From: Kurthia gibsonii
Lineage (GTDB): Bacteria > Bacillota > Bacilli > Bacillales_A > Planococcaceae
Direction: 5' to 3'
Assembly (NCBI RefSeq): GCF_006539985.1
Contig: NZ_BJOB01000019.1
Location: 1 to 47,550 of the forward strand
Length of the DNA stretch: 47,550 nucleotides
Position numbers and translations under genes: made by a program. This document shows, piece by piece, positions 1-8,371 of the stretch (position 1 is the stretch's first letter; every line of letters begins with the position of its first letter). Under the pieces are notes generated by a model. The model did not search any database. It was not told the origin of the DNA and was given only the letters and a program-made list of their open reading frames with translations.

Positions 1-125
1 GAGTGACCCATTTCCGCTCTCGAATGTCCCGTTTTGATCGACGAATGTCCCGAACCACCGAGCGAATGTCCCAACACCGCTCTCGAATGCCCCATTTTGC
101 TGGATGAATGTTCGAATTCACATGA
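1..125. repeat. Tandem array of 21-bp units (partial, left edge)
   Basis: The core CGAATGTCCC or a close variant begins at positions 21, 42, 63 and 84, exactly 21 bp apart. Decayed units can be aligned at about 0 (GAGTGACCC) and 105 (TGAATGTTCG). The remaining 11 bp of each unit vary. Because 21 is a multiple of 3, one plus-strand frame reads as a heptad repeat with a recurring Arg-Met-Ser, but it ends at a TGA at 105 and has no visible start. The array continues beyond the window edge, so its full size is unknown. It lies downstream of the stop codon of the minus-strand regulator gene. Confidence 0.85.
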
Positions 126-164
126 AACTAGTCAATTGAAGTCTTCTAATTCCTCTAAACCCTA

Positions 165-1493
165 CTACTTCACAAACTGTTTTGCGTCAATTTGAAAATT
201 TTTCATGCGATATTGGAGACTTTGACGGCGAATGCCAAGTGCTTCGGCGGTTTTAGAAATATTCCCATCATACATTTCAAGCGCTTTTGTAATGTAATAT
301 GCCTCAACTTCTTTCATGTAGTGGTCGAGGGGGCGAAGGTCGTTCGAGTTTTCAATAATAAATAACTCACTTGAATTTTGTTCTTCCGTCGGTAAGCTAT
401 TTTGAATTTTCCACTTGAAATGAGGTGGGAGTAAGTTTACATCAATGACGGTTTCAGTTGTAATGATGTTCGTCATTTCATCAAGAAGAACTTCAAGCTC
501 TTTTAAATTACCAGGCCAATCATAATTTAAAAATAGTTCCGTTACTTCAGGAGAGAGTGCTTCAATGGACGAGCCATATTGATCGCGATGACGCTGGAAA
601 TAATCGTTAATGAACGGCATAATATCTTCTTTTCGCTCACGTAGTGGCGGAATATAGATTGTAATTGATGAAAAAAGACGATACAGATTTTTAGAAAGTG
701 CCTGTTCCTGAATTAAATCAATTGGATCTTTACCAACACTCGCAATCATCATATGTCCATGGTTTGGATGTTGTTCAAATAAAGCTACAATTTTCTCCTG
801 TGCCTCAATAGATAAATATTCAATGCGCTCAGCGAAGAACGTAGTGTGCTCTTCTTTTGCGATATATTTTTCAAACTGTTTTAAAATGGTTTCTTCATCG
901 CGACGACAAATCATCGTAACAAATGCTTGGTTTGGGTGCTGTAAATCATGATGAATGCCTTCCGCAATCATATCAATTCCTGTTCCTGATTCGCCAATGA
1001 GTAGAACAGGCATCTTACTTAGTGCCACAATTTTCGCTTTTTGAATGACATCTTTCATGACAGTAGAAATAGCTGTAATAATATCAAATGTTAGTGGCGC
1101 ACCGTACCTTCGAAGAGGACGGTACATCATAAATTCGAGTTGTGTAATATCGCGTGCGAATTCTACAGCCCCGATTAATTCTTGTTGTTCATACAGGGGA
1201 TAGATATTGCTAATATAGGTGACTTCTTGATTTTTCTTGTTCCAAAATGTCTTTTTATGGTTAATTAATGGCTTTTCAGATTGTAGTACATGGTAAATTT
1301 CACTTTGCTCATTTTCGAAATCAATAATTTCATGAGCGCGGTGATTTTCGAAGTCAATCGTTTCGATGCCTTCAAGTTCACGCATCTTTAGATTATAGAT
1401 GACGAGGTTTCCTTCTACATCTACAACACGGATTCCTGTATCACCTTGTTCGATAATGTATTGATAGATATGTAATAGTTTTTGCTTTTCCAT
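165..1493 (-). CDS. RocR/PAS-type Fis-family regulator with degenerate AAA+ domain
   Basis: The protein has 442 aa and looks like a transcriptional activator of arginine/proline catabolism. An N-terminal PAS-like sensor (about 10-115) is followed by a shortened AAA+ region (about 140-340) and a C-terminal Fis-type HTH (about 395-440, with NISKTAEALGIRRQSLQYRM). Its architecture and its position divergent from rocA match RocR of B. subtilis. Unlike a normal sigma-54 activator, its Walker A reads GESGTGID, with Ile replacing the Lys. The GAFTGA loop that contacts sigma-54 is absent and the Walker B region (TTFFAERIE) lacks its Asp-Glu. The late segment PPLRERKEDI and the R-finger side are retained. 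I infer that it still binds DNA but does not remodel sigma-54 holoenzyme, comparable to TyrR-like proteins. The start ATG has an AGGAGG 5 nt upstream. Confidence 0.8.
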   Translation of the reverse strand: MEKQKLLHIYQYIIEQGDTGIRVVDVEGNLVIYNLKMRELEGIETIDFENHRAHEIIDFENEQSEIYHVLQSEKPLINHKKTFWNKKNQEVTYISNIYPLYEQQELIGAVEFARDITQLEFMMYRPLRRYGAPLTFDIITAISTVMKDVIQKAKIVALSKMPVLLIGESGTGIDMIAEGIHHDLQHPNQAFVTMICRRDEETILKQFEKYIAKEEHTTFFAERIEYLSIEAQEKIVALFEQHPNHGHMMIASVGKDPIDLIQEQALSKNLYRLFSSITIYIPPLRERKEDIMPFINDYFQRHRDQYGSSIEALSPEVTELFLNYDWPGNLKELEVLLDEMTNIITTETVIDVNLLPPHFKWKIQNSLPTEEQNSSELFIIENSNDLRPLDHYMKEVEAYYITKALEMYDGNISKTAEALGIRRQSLQYRMKNFQIDAKQFVK

Positions 1494-1591
1494 ATGTTCC
1501 TCCTGTATCGCACTTCTTCCCTTTATTTTACCATCTGTTTAAAAATTTTGAGGGGATTTTAAAAAATTTAGAAAATTCCTATTGATTAATG

Positions 1592-1618
1592 CTAAGTAAT
1601 ATTGCATTATATACTTAG
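1592..1618. promoter_or_regulatory. Inverted repeat in the regulator-rocA intergenic region
   Basis: CTAAGTA at 1592-1598 and TACTTAG at 1612-1618 are perfect inverted copies. Their starts are 20 bp apart, about two helical turns. The site lies about 57 bp upstream of the rocA start, between divergent genes, as expected for an operator of the adjacent Fis-type regulator. No binding data are available, so this is a candidate only. Confidence 0.4.
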
Positions 1619-1674
1619 TTGAGAAATTTATGTGCAAAATAATTTGGCACTTCAAAAACAAGGGGGAAATATAC

Positions 1675-3219
1675 ATGATTCCATACAAACACGAACCATT
1701 TACAGATTTTTCAAAAGAAGAGAATAAAGCAGCGTACTTAAAAGGATTAGCAACAGTAGAAGGTTACTTAGGTCAAGCATATCCATTAATTATTGGTGGC
1801 GAACGTGTAACGACTGAAGATCAAATCACTTCTTACAATCCAGCAAAGAAAACAGAAGTAATTGGTACAGTTTCAAAAGCAACGAAAGATTTAGCTGAAA
1901 AAGCGATGCGAGTAGCAGATGAAACATTCAAAATGTGGAGTCAAGTAGAACCAGAAATTCGTGCAGATGTATTATTCAAAGCGGCATCAATTATTCGTCG
2001 TCGTAAATTTGAATTCTCGGCACTATTAACTTTAGAAGCAGGTAAGCCGTGGAATGAAGCAGATGCAGATACAGCAGAAGCAATCGACTTCTTAGAATAT
2101 TATGCACGCCAAATGCTTCGTTTAAAAGACGGTCAAAAAGTAGAGAGCCGCATGGGCGAATACAACCGTTACGACTACATTCCTCTAGGGGTAGGGATTG
2201 TAATCTCACCATGGAACTTCCCGTTTGCAATCATGGCTGGTACAACAGTGGCAGCAGTTGTAACCGGTAACACAGTATTATTAAAGCCAGCTTCTACAAC
2301 ACCAGTAGTTGCTTATAAATTTATCGAAGTATTGGAAGAAGCAGGTCTTCCAGCCGGTGTTGTGAACTATGTACCAGGTTCTGGCGCAGAAGTAGGTGAC
2401 TACTTAGTAGATCACCCACGTACTCGTTTTGTATCATTCACAGGTTCACGTGATGTTGGTTTACGCATTAACCAACGTGCTTCAGTACTGAATGAAGGAC
2501 AAATTTGGATTAAACGTGTCATCGCTGAAATGGGTGGTAAAGATACAATTGTTGTCGATAAAGAGGCAGATTTAGAATTAGCTGCACAATCAATTGTGAA
2601 ATCAGCATTCGGTTTCTCAGGTCAAAAATGTTCAGCTTGTTCTCGTGCAGTCATCGTAGAAGATGTGTACGATGAAGTAGTAGAGCGTGTAGCAGAATTA
2701 ACAAAAGAATTAACAATTGGTGATCCAACAAACCCAGATAACTTCATGGCAACAGTAATTGATGAAGCAGCGTTTAAAAAGATTACTTCATATATCGAAA
2801 TTGGTAAAACAGAAGGTAAATTATTAGTAGGTGGAACAGCAGACGATTCAGTTGGTTACTTTGTACATCCAACAGTATTTGCAGATGTAGCGCCAAGTGC
2901 ACGTATTATGAAAGAAGAAATCTTCGGACCAGTAGTAGCGATTGCAAAAGCAAAAGACTTTGATGAAGCAATTCAAATTGCAAACGATACAGAGTATGGT
3001 TTAACAGGTGCAGTTATTACGAAAAATCGTTTAAATCAAGAAAAAGCACGTAAAGAATTCCATGTTGGAAATCTTTACTTCAACCGCGGTTGTACAGGTG
3101 CGATTGTAGGTTACCAACCATTCGGTGGTTTCAATATGTCAGGTACAGACTCAAAAGCAGGCGGACCAGATTACTTACAATTACACATGCAAGCTAAAAC
3201 AACTTCAGAAATGTTTTAA
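1675..3219 (+). CDS. rocA: 1-pyrroline-5-carboxylate dehydrogenase
   Basis: This 514-aa NAD-dependent aldehyde dehydrogenase oxidises L-glutamate-gamma-semialdehyde (from proline or arginine) to glutamate. The family cofactor-site segment [11 protein letters not shown] is present. The general-base Glu lies in VIAEMGGKD (about residue 284), and the catalytic Cys in [12 protein letters not shown] (about 319). The C-terminal motif EIFGPVVAI is also present. The length matches B. subtilis RocA. The ATG at 1675 is chosen because a GGGGG Shine-Dalgarno lies just upstream; an in-frame ATG at 1630 has no RBS. The gene is transcribed alone, with a strong hairpin terminator directly after it, and divergently from the RocR-like regulator that probably controls it. 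Confidence 0.95.
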   Translation: MIPYKHEPFTDFSKEENKAAYLKGLATVEGYLGQAYPLIIGGERVTTEDQITSYNPAKKTEVIGTVSKATKDLAEKAMRVADETFKMWSQVEPEIRADVLFKAASIIRRRKFEFSALLTLEAGKPWNEADADTAEAIDFLEYYARQMLRLKDGQKVESRMGEYNRYDYIPLGVGIVISPWNFPFAIMAGTTVAAVVTGNTVLLKPASTTPVVAYKFIEVLEEAGLPAGVVNYVPGSGAEVGDYLVDHPRTRFVSFTGSRDVGLRINQRASVLNEGQIWIKRVIAEMGGKDTIVVDKEADLELAAQSIVKSAFGFSGQKCSACSRAVIVEDVYDEVVERVAELTKELTIGDPTNPDNFMATVIDEAAFKKITSYIEIGKTEGKLLVGGTADDSVGYFVHPTVFADVAPSARIMKEEIFGPVVAIAKAKDFDEAIQIANDTEYGLTGAVITKNRLNQEKARKEFHVGNLYFNRGCTGAIVGYQPFGGFNMSGTDSKAGGPDYLQLHMQAKTTSEMF

Positions 3220-3225
3220 TCATGT

Positions 3226-3260
3226 AACTAGCATCGTATTTTTACGATGCTAGTTTTTGT
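3226..3260 (+). terminator. Intrinsic terminator after rocA
   Basis: ACTAGCATCGTA (3227-3238) and TACGATGCTAGT (3243-3254) form a perfect 12-bp stem with a TTTT loop, followed by a T-run. It sits a few bases after the rocA stop codon. Confidence 0.9.
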
Positions 3261-3300
3261 ATATATAATAGGTAGAAACTCAAACTAACTATCTTTAAAT

Positions 3301-3319
3301 AATAATGATAATCATTTTC
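3301..3319. promoter_or_regulatory. Fur box
   Basis: AATAATGATAATCATTTTC matches the classic 19-bp Fur consensus at 17 of 19 positions. It abuts the -35 element of the promoter of the haem monooxygenase gene, so iron-loaded Fur bound here would block transcription. The gene is therefore expected to be induced on iron starvation. Confidence 0.88.
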
Positions 3320-3320
3320 A

Positions 3321-3350
3321 TTGACAGTGATTCAATTTATTTAGTAAGAT
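3321..3350 (+). promoter_or_regulatory. Sigma-A promoter of the haem monooxygenase gene
   Basis: A perfect -35 TTGACA (3321-3326) is followed after 18 bp by TAAGAT (3345-3350) as a candidate -10. The Fur box ends 1 bp before the -35. The start codon is 33 bp downstream. Confidence 0.7.
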
Positions 3351-3382
3351 AAAGATAATTGGAAAAGAAGGGAAGATTACAT

Positions 3383-3685
3383 ATGATTGTACAATTACGT
3401 CGCTTTACTGTAACAGAAGGAAATGGCCATCTTGTAGTTGAAAAATTTAAGCAGGGTGGGGGATTAGTGGAGCAACAACCTGGCTTTATTGATAAAACCG
3501 TTCTTCAAAAGAAAGTACGTCGTGGTGAAGAAGAAGTAATTATGATGGTACGTTGGGAGTCAGAAGAAGCATGGAAAGCATGGGAGAAAAGCCCAGAACA
3601 CATTGCGGGACACCGCAATAATCGTGGTAAAGAAAAGCCAGAATATATTGTAAACGTAGACGTTGCAATGTATGAAGTACAATAA
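3383..3685 (+). CDS. IsdG/HmoA-type haem-degrading monooxygenase
   Basis: This 100-aa ABM-fold protein is predicted to open the haem ring and release iron in the cytoplasm. The three signature residues of the family are visible: Asn in TEGNG near the N-terminus, Trp in MMVRWESEEAW, and His in SPEHIAGHR. The length is typical of IsdG/HmoA. I choose the ATG at 3383 (GAAGGGAAG upstream) over an in-frame TTG at 3359. Regulation is unusually clear: a near-consensus Fur box overlaps the promoter region, so this is an iron-starvation gene for haem iron use. It stands alone, ending in a convergent intergenic repeat shared with the next minus-strand gene. Whether it resembles HmoA or IsdG more closely cannot be settled by eye. 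Confidence 0.85.
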   Translation: MIVQLRRFTVTEGNGHLVVEKFKQGGGLVEQQPGFIDKTVLQKKVRRGEEEVIMMVRWESEEAWKAWEKSPEHIAGHRNNRGKEKPEYIVNVDVAMYEVQ

Positions 3686-3704
3686 AGCAAATAAAAAACA
3701 AGCT

Positions 3705-3800
3705 GGGACAAGATATTTCACTAGCGTTCGCAACGAAAAACTGGAACCGCACCACAGCGCGATTCCAGTTTTTAATGCTTAAGAGATTGTATTTTCTTTT
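3705..3800. repeat. Dispersed intergenic hairpin element, copy A (inverted)
   Basis: The central hairpin has arms at 3736-3752 and 3757-3773 (core AAAAACTGGAA / TTCCAGTTTTT) and a T-run on both strands. Flanks include CTGGGACA at 3713-3720 and TAGCGTTCGCAACG at 3722-3735, the reverse complement of the flank TTGCGAACGCTA in copy B. Compared with the other copies it is therefore inserted in reverse. It fills the gap between convergent genes and should terminate transcription from both sides. Confidence 0.85.
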
Positions 3801-4526
3801 TTAGTATGGATTTGTACCTAAAATTGTTGCTTGTTTTACATAAATACGGTTTGGTAATGTTAATTGGTTAACAATTACTTCTGCAAAGTCTTCAGGATGC
3901 ATCATGCGATCTACTTTTGATTCATCAATTAAACCAGATTCGCGTGCTAATTCTGTTACAACCGTACTTGGTGCAAGTGCTGTAACACGAATGTTATTAC
4001 TACGTACTTCTTGAGCTAATGACTCAGTTAAGCCGATAATACCGAATTTAGCAGCTGAATAAGCAGTAGATGTTGCTGCGCCATTTAGACCGTTTGTAGA
4101 CGAGATATTAATAATATCGCCTTCATTTTTCTCGATTAATTGTGGTAGTACTGCATGGGTTACATGGTACGTACCAAAAATGCCTGTATCAACAATTTTC
4201 TTCCACATTAATGGGTCTTGGTCTAACAGTGTACCGAACTCACCGATTCCTGCATTGTTAATTAGAATATCTGCTTTACCTGTTTGTTTTGTTAATGAGT
4301 CAATAGCTGTATCGACTTCTTCTAAATTTGTCACATCTGCAGTTACAAAAGCAGCTTTACCACCATCAGCGATGATTTTTTCAGCTACCTCTTTCACTTG
4401 TTGTTCTGTACGAGCAAGTAGCCCAACTGTTACACCTTGTTTTGCTAATGCTTCTGCTACAGCACGACCAATACCTCGTCCTGCTCCTGTAATGAATGCT
4501 ACTTTACCTTCTAGTGATTGTGGCAA
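3801..4526 (-). CDS. yoxD: Short-chain dehydrogenase/reductase, YoxD-like (FabG family)
   Basis: This is an NAD(P)-dependent oxidoreductase of about 241 aa. The classical SDR features are present: the cofactor motif TGAGRGIG near residue 15, NNAG, a catalytic Ser in INISST, and the YSAAK catalytic Tyr-Lys. The C-terminus, ending GTNPY, recalls B. subtilis YoxD, a 3-ketoacyl-ACP-reductase-like protein of unknown substrate. A TTG at 4535 sits only 1 nt after the AAAGGA and is too close; the TTG at 4526 has about 10 nt spacing and is preferred. It is a monocistronic gene facing the haem monooxygenase. The substrate cannot be read from sequence. Confidence 0.85.
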   Translation of the reverse strand: MPQSLEGKVAFITGAGRGIGRAVAEALAKQGVTVGLLARTEQQVKEVAEKIIADGGKAAFVTADVTNLEEVDTAIDSLTKQTGKADILINNAGIGEFGTLLDQDPLMWKKIVDTGIFGTYHVTHAVLPQLIEKNEGDIINISSTNGLNGAATSTAYSAAKFGIIGLTESLAQEVRSNNIRVTALAPSTVVTELARESGLIDESKVDRMMHPEDFAEVIVNQLTLPNRIYVKQATILGTNPY

Positions 4527-4678
4527 ATTTATCAATCCTTTCGCTTCTGTTCTACACTTAGTAGTATATGCTTTTCTGGAAATAAAAAAAAGAAATATGC
4601 TTATGAATTGGCATGAAATACATCATTTATCCATACTTGCATTCAATATGACTACACAAAAAATCGGAATAATCGTGC

Positions 4679-5851
4679 TTATTTAAAGTTTTGAATAAAA
4701 CGTTCGATGCGTTTTAAAGCCTCTTGTAACTGTTCAAGTGAAGCAGCATATGAACAACGAATATGACCTTCTCCACTTTCACCAAAAACATCACCTGGTA
4801 CAACAGCTACTTTTTCTTGCTGTAAAAGTTGTGCAGCGAACTCCTGTGATGTTAGTCCAGTGGATTTAATTGAAGGGAATGCATAGAATGCACCGCCTGG
4901 GTTATGGCATGTAAGCCCCATATCATTGAAAGATTGGACGATGAAATTACGACGGCGACGATAGCTTTTCACCATCTTTTCAACTTGGGAACGACCATTT
5001 TTCAGCGCTTCGATTGCCGCATATTGCGACATCGTAGAAGCACACATTAATTGATATTGGAAGATTTTCAGCATTGCTTCAGCAATTGGTTTTGGTGCAC
5101 AGACAAAGCCAAGACGCCAACCAGTCATTGCAAAGCCTTTTGAGAAGCCCGATACTAAAATCGTGCGTTCATGCATGCCTGGAATGGCTGCCATACTTGT
5201 GTAGTCTTCATCATAAGCAAGTTCAGCGTAAATTTCATCGGCAATAATTAGTACATCGTGCTCAATTGCAAACTGTGCAATAGCTTTAAGCTCGGCTTTA
5301 TTCAACATTGTACCTGTTGGGTTATTAGGAGAGCATAACATAATGGCTTTTGTACGCTCAGAAACGACTGCTTCTAATTGACTCGGTAAGATTTTAAAAT
5401 CATGTTCTTTTGTTGCTTGAACTGTGATGGCTTTACCACCAGCAAGTTCGACCATTGGAACATAAGATACGAAACATGGCTCAACAACAATGACTTCGTC
5501 TCCTGGATCTAAAATGGTACGCATCGCAATATCAATTGCGGAGCTTGCGCCAATTGTAACGATAATTTCATTCTGAGGATGATATGAAACATCAAATTCT
5601 TTCTCCATATAATGTGCAATTTCTTGACGTAATTCAAATAGCCCTGCATTTGGAGTATAGGCTGTGTAACCCATCTCAAGAGAGCGAATGGCTTCTTCGC
5701 GCACATGCCAAGGCGTAACAAAATCAGGTTCACCTACACCAAGTGAGATGACACCTTCCATGCTTGCAGCAAGGTCAAAAAAACGGCGAATACCTGATGG
5801 CTTAAGTTCATTCACCATTTTCGATACGTAAGATTTTTTGGTTAATGTCAT
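4679..5851 (-). CDS. alaT: PLP-dependent class I aminotransferase, AlaT-like
   Basis: This fold-type I aminotransferase of 390 aa most likely interconverts alanine and pyruvate with glutamate/2-oxoglutarate. Visible family features are SPNNPTG, the DEIYAEL segment that contacts PLP, the Schiff-base Lys in SGFSKGFAMTGWR (about residue 239), and the substrate-carboxylate Arg in HIRCSYA near the C-terminus. The start ATG overlaps the stop of the upstream Lrp-type regulator by 1 nt (TAATG), so the two are translationally coupled. The same regulator-aminotransferase pair exists in B. subtilis as alaR-alaT (yugG-yugH). An aspartate/aromatic aminotransferase role cannot be excluded by sequence alone. 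Confidence 0.85.
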   Translation of the reverse strand: MTLTKKSYVSKMVNELKPSGIRRFFDLAASMEGVISLGVGEPDFVTPWHVREEAIRSLEMGYTAYTPNAGLFELRQEIAHYMEKEFDVSYHPQNEIIVTIGASSAIDIAMRTILDPGDEVIVVEPCFVSYVPMVELAGGKAITVQATKEHDFKILPSQLEAVVSERTKAIMLCSPNNPTGTMLNKAELKAIAQFAIEHDVLIIADEIYAELAYDEDYTSMAAIPGMHERTILVSGFSKGFAMTGWRLGFVCAPKPIAEAMLKIFQYQLMCASTMSQYAAIEALKNGRSQVEKMVKSYRRRRNFIVQSFNDMGLTCHNPGGAFYAFPSIKSTGLTSQEFAAQLLQQEKVAVVPGDVFGESGEGHIRCSYAASLEQLQEALKRIERFIQNFK

Positions 5852-6351
5852 TAAGGTGACACCACGATTCGTTGATCTTCTTTACCCGTCTCTAAAACAG
5901 TGCCATCATGTTTATATTTTTTTAGGATAAAGTGTGTTGTTGTTGAAATGACAGAATCAAGTGTTGAAAGTTTTTGTGAAACAAAGTTTGCAACTTCGTT
6001 CATTGATTTACCTTCCACTATAACAGATAAATCATAGACACCTGACATAAGATAAACCGATTGAACTTGGTCAAAACGATAAATACGTTCTGCGATATCA
6101 TCGAAGCCCACACCTTGTTTTGGCGTTACTTTCACATCGATCATTGCACGCACACCCGGGTGTTCTTCAACCTTTGTCCAGTCAACAAGTGAGATATAGC
6201 GAACAAGGATTTTTTCATCTTCTAATTGCTTGACAATCGCTGTTGTTTCTTCTAAAGAGAACCCCACCATTTTTGCTACATCTTCTAAAGGCATACGTGC
6301 ATCTTTTTCTAAAATTTCAATAATCTCAATCTGTTGAGCATTTAGTTTCAT
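5851..6351 (-). CDS. alaR: Lrp/AsnC-family transcriptional regulator, AlaR-like
   Basis: The 166-aa protein has an N-terminal winged HTH (about 1-60, with PLEDVAKMVGFSLEETTAIV) and a C-terminal RAM/ACT-like ligand domain (about 70-150, with the YDLSVIVEG stretch). Proteins of this family form octamers that respond to amino acids. The ATG at 6351 has a GAGGAG at proper spacing; the upstream in-frame ATGs (6375, 6366) lie before or within that site. It precedes and overlaps the aminotransferase gene, so it probably regulates its own operon in response to alanine or a related amino acid. Confidence 0.85.
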   Translation of the reverse strand: MKLNAQQIEIIEILEKDARMPLEDVAKMVGFSLEETTAIVKQLEDEKILVRYISLVDWTKVEEHPGVRAMIDVKVTPKQGVGFDDIAERIYRFDQVQSVYLMSGVYDLSVIVEGKSMNEVANFVSQKLSTLDSVISTTTHFILKKYKHDGTVLETGKEDQRIVVSP

Positions 6352-6375
6352 ATAAAATCTCCTCATGTATAACAT

Positions 6376-6892
6376 TTATTTTTTCTTATTATAATACAAG
6401 AAAAGCTTATAGGAACATAAAAAATAGAAATTTTCTAAAATTAGTCTATCTGTTATAGAGCAGTAGTAATTTGTTGGGAAATAAGACGTTATACCTATGT
6501 GAATTTATATCGTTATATAACTTTAATTGCTACATTTCATAATAAATTTAAGTGAAAAAATAAGGTCATTGAACAAACTTGATGAACAGTCATTCAAAAA
6601 ACGAATGTCTATTCTTCGCTTTTTATCACATTTTTTCCATTATATATTCACAAATTATGTTAGTTAAATGGTAAAAAAATCTATGTTATGTATGTTTTTT
6701 GTTGATTCTTGTTCACAGAATTATCACTTGTTTCGGTCTAGTGTTATTCTAAAAATAATTGTGATACACTAGGAAAAGGATATTTTTGATATTGAAAATT
6801 GTATGCAATGTAGTAAGTATGTAATTTGTTAAGACCCTTTGTGTTAGCGCATACATTTTTTCGGCAAAATTTAGTATATAAGGATGGTAAGC
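6376..6892. other. AT-rich intergenic region upstream of mqo
   Basis: About 500 bp separate the divergent alaR-like gene and mqo. I see no ORF with an RBS. The one clear structure is an inverted repeat, CTAGTGT at 6738-6744 and ACACTAG at 6766-6772 (starts 28 bp apart), an operator candidate for mqo. No convincing -35/-10 pair could be chosen in this AT-rich sequence. Confidence 0.4.
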
Positions 6893-8371
6893 ATGAGTAA
6901 CAAACAAACTTCGACTGACGTTATTTTAGTTGGTGCTGGTATCATGAGTGCAACTCTCGGTACAATTTTAAAAGAATTAGCACCAGACTGGAACATTAAA
7001 GTATTTGAGAAACTTGATAAACCAGGCCTTGAGAGTTCAAATGAATGGAATAATGCGGGTACAGGTCACTCGGCATTATGTGAGTTAAACTACACACCTG
7101 AAAAAAATGGTGTTGTTGAAACTTCTAAAGCAGTCAACGTAAATGAACAATTCCAAGTGTCACGTCAATTTTGGTCTTATTTAGTGGAAAATGGTCATAT
7201 CCAAAAACCAGAAGAATTCATTAAACCAATTCCACACTTAAGTATGGTACAAGGCGAAGATAATGTAGCATTCCTTAAAAAGCGTTTTGAAGCACTGTCA
7301 AAAATCCATTTATTCGATGGAATGGAATACTCTGAAGATCAAGAAACATTAAAACAATGGATTCCATTAATCATGAATGGTCGTACAAGTAGCGAACCAA
7401 TCGCTGCAACACGTATTGAATCAGGTACAGATGTTAACTTCGGTGCATTAACACGCATTTTAATGTCTAGTCTTGAAGAACAAAATGGTGTAGAAGCAAC
7501 TTACAATGCTTCAGTTGAAAACATTAAACAAAATGCTGACGGTCGTTGGGAAGTAAAAGTGAAAACAGCTGATGGTAAAATCATTACGCAAACAGCGAAG
7601 TTTGTATTCTTAGGTGCTGGTGGCGGTAGCTTACACTTATTACAAAAAACAGGTATTCCTGAAAGTAAACACATCGGTGGTTTCCCTGTAAGTGGTCTTT
7701 GGTTAGTATGTAATAACCAAGAAGTAGCAGATCAACATCACGGTAAAGTGTACAGTACAGCTGAAGTAGGTGCTCCTCCAATGTCAGTACCTCACTTAGA
7801 TACACGCTATATCGATGGTAAAAAAGCTTTATTATTTGGACCGTTCGCAGGATTCTCTCCAAAATTCTTAAAAACAGGTTCAAACTTAGACTTATTCACA
7901 TCAATTAAGCCGAATAACATTTTCACGTTACTTGCATGTGGTGCAAAAGAAATGGGCTTAACAAAATACTTAATTCAACAATTAATGTTAAATAAAAAAC
8001 AACGTGTGGAAGAATTACGTAAATTCGTTCCACAAGCAAAAGATGAAGAGTGGGAAATCGTTATCGCTGGTCAACGTGTTCAAGTAATCAAAGACACAGA
8101 CAAGGGTAAAGGTACACTACAATTCGGTACAGAAGTAATCACTGGCGCAAATGGTTCAGTAGCAGCTTTATTAGGTGCTTCACCAGGTGCTTCTACAGCT
8201 GTACAAGTTATGCTAGATGTAATTAACAAATGTTTCCCAGAAAAAATGAACGAATGGGAACCAAAAATTAAAGAGATGATTCCTTCATACGGTAAACAAT
8301 TAGTGGAAGATGAAGCTCTATTCAAAGAATTACATGCATCAACTGCAAAATCTTTAAAATTAGAAGACTAA
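6893..8371 (+). CDS. mqo: Malate:quinone oxidoreductase
   Basis: This 492-aa FAD-dependent peripheral membrane enzyme oxidises malate to oxaloacetate and passes electrons to the quinone pool. It bypasses or supplements NAD-malate dehydrogenase in the TCA cycle. The N-terminal FAD-binding motif [11 protein letters not shown] and the family segment [18 protein letters not shown] are plain, and the length is that of the Mqo family. AAGGATGG ending at 6887 fits the ATG at 6893; the ATG at 6884 lies inside that RBS. It stands alone, converging on hemAT with intergenic element copy B between them. Confidence 0.96.
   Translation: MSNKQTSTDVILVGAGIMSATLGTILKELAPDWNIKVFEKLDKPGLESSNEWNNAGTGHSALCELNYTPEKNGVVETSKAVNVNEQFQVSRQFWSYLVENGHIQKPEEFIKPIPHLSMVQGEDNVAFLKKRFEALSKIHLFDGMEYSEDQETLKQWIPLIMNGRTSSEPIAATRIESGTDVNFGALTRILMSSLEEQNGVEATYNASVENIKQNADGRWEVKVKTADGKIITQTAKFVFLGAGGGSLHLLQKTGIPESKHIGGFPVSGLWLVCNNQEVADQHHGKVYSTAEVGAPPMSVPHLDTRYIDGKKALLFGPFAGFSPKFLKTGSNLDLFTSIKPNNIFTLLACGAKEMGLTKYLIQQLMLNKKQRVEELRKFVPQAKDEEWEIVIAGQRVQVIKDTDKGKGTLQFGTEVITGANGSVAALLGASPGASTAVQVMLDVINKCFPEKMNEWEPKIKEMIPSYGKQLVEDEALFKELHASTAKSLKLED

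Noticed and set aside
1-125. CRISPR-like array
   Set aside because: The units are 21 bp in total with a 10-bp core and no unique spacers of constant length after a long repeat. No cas genes are present. It is a simple tandem repeat.
1644-1650. TTGGCAC resembling the -24 element of a sigma-54 promoter before rocA
   Set aside because: No GC-containing -12 element follows at the required distance, and the site lies only about 15 bp before the RBS. The adjacent activator also lacks sigma-54 contact motifs.
4180-4686. 168-codon plus-strand open frame across the SDR gene
   Set aside because: It is antisense to an SDR gene with all family motifs, and has no RBS or recognisable domain.
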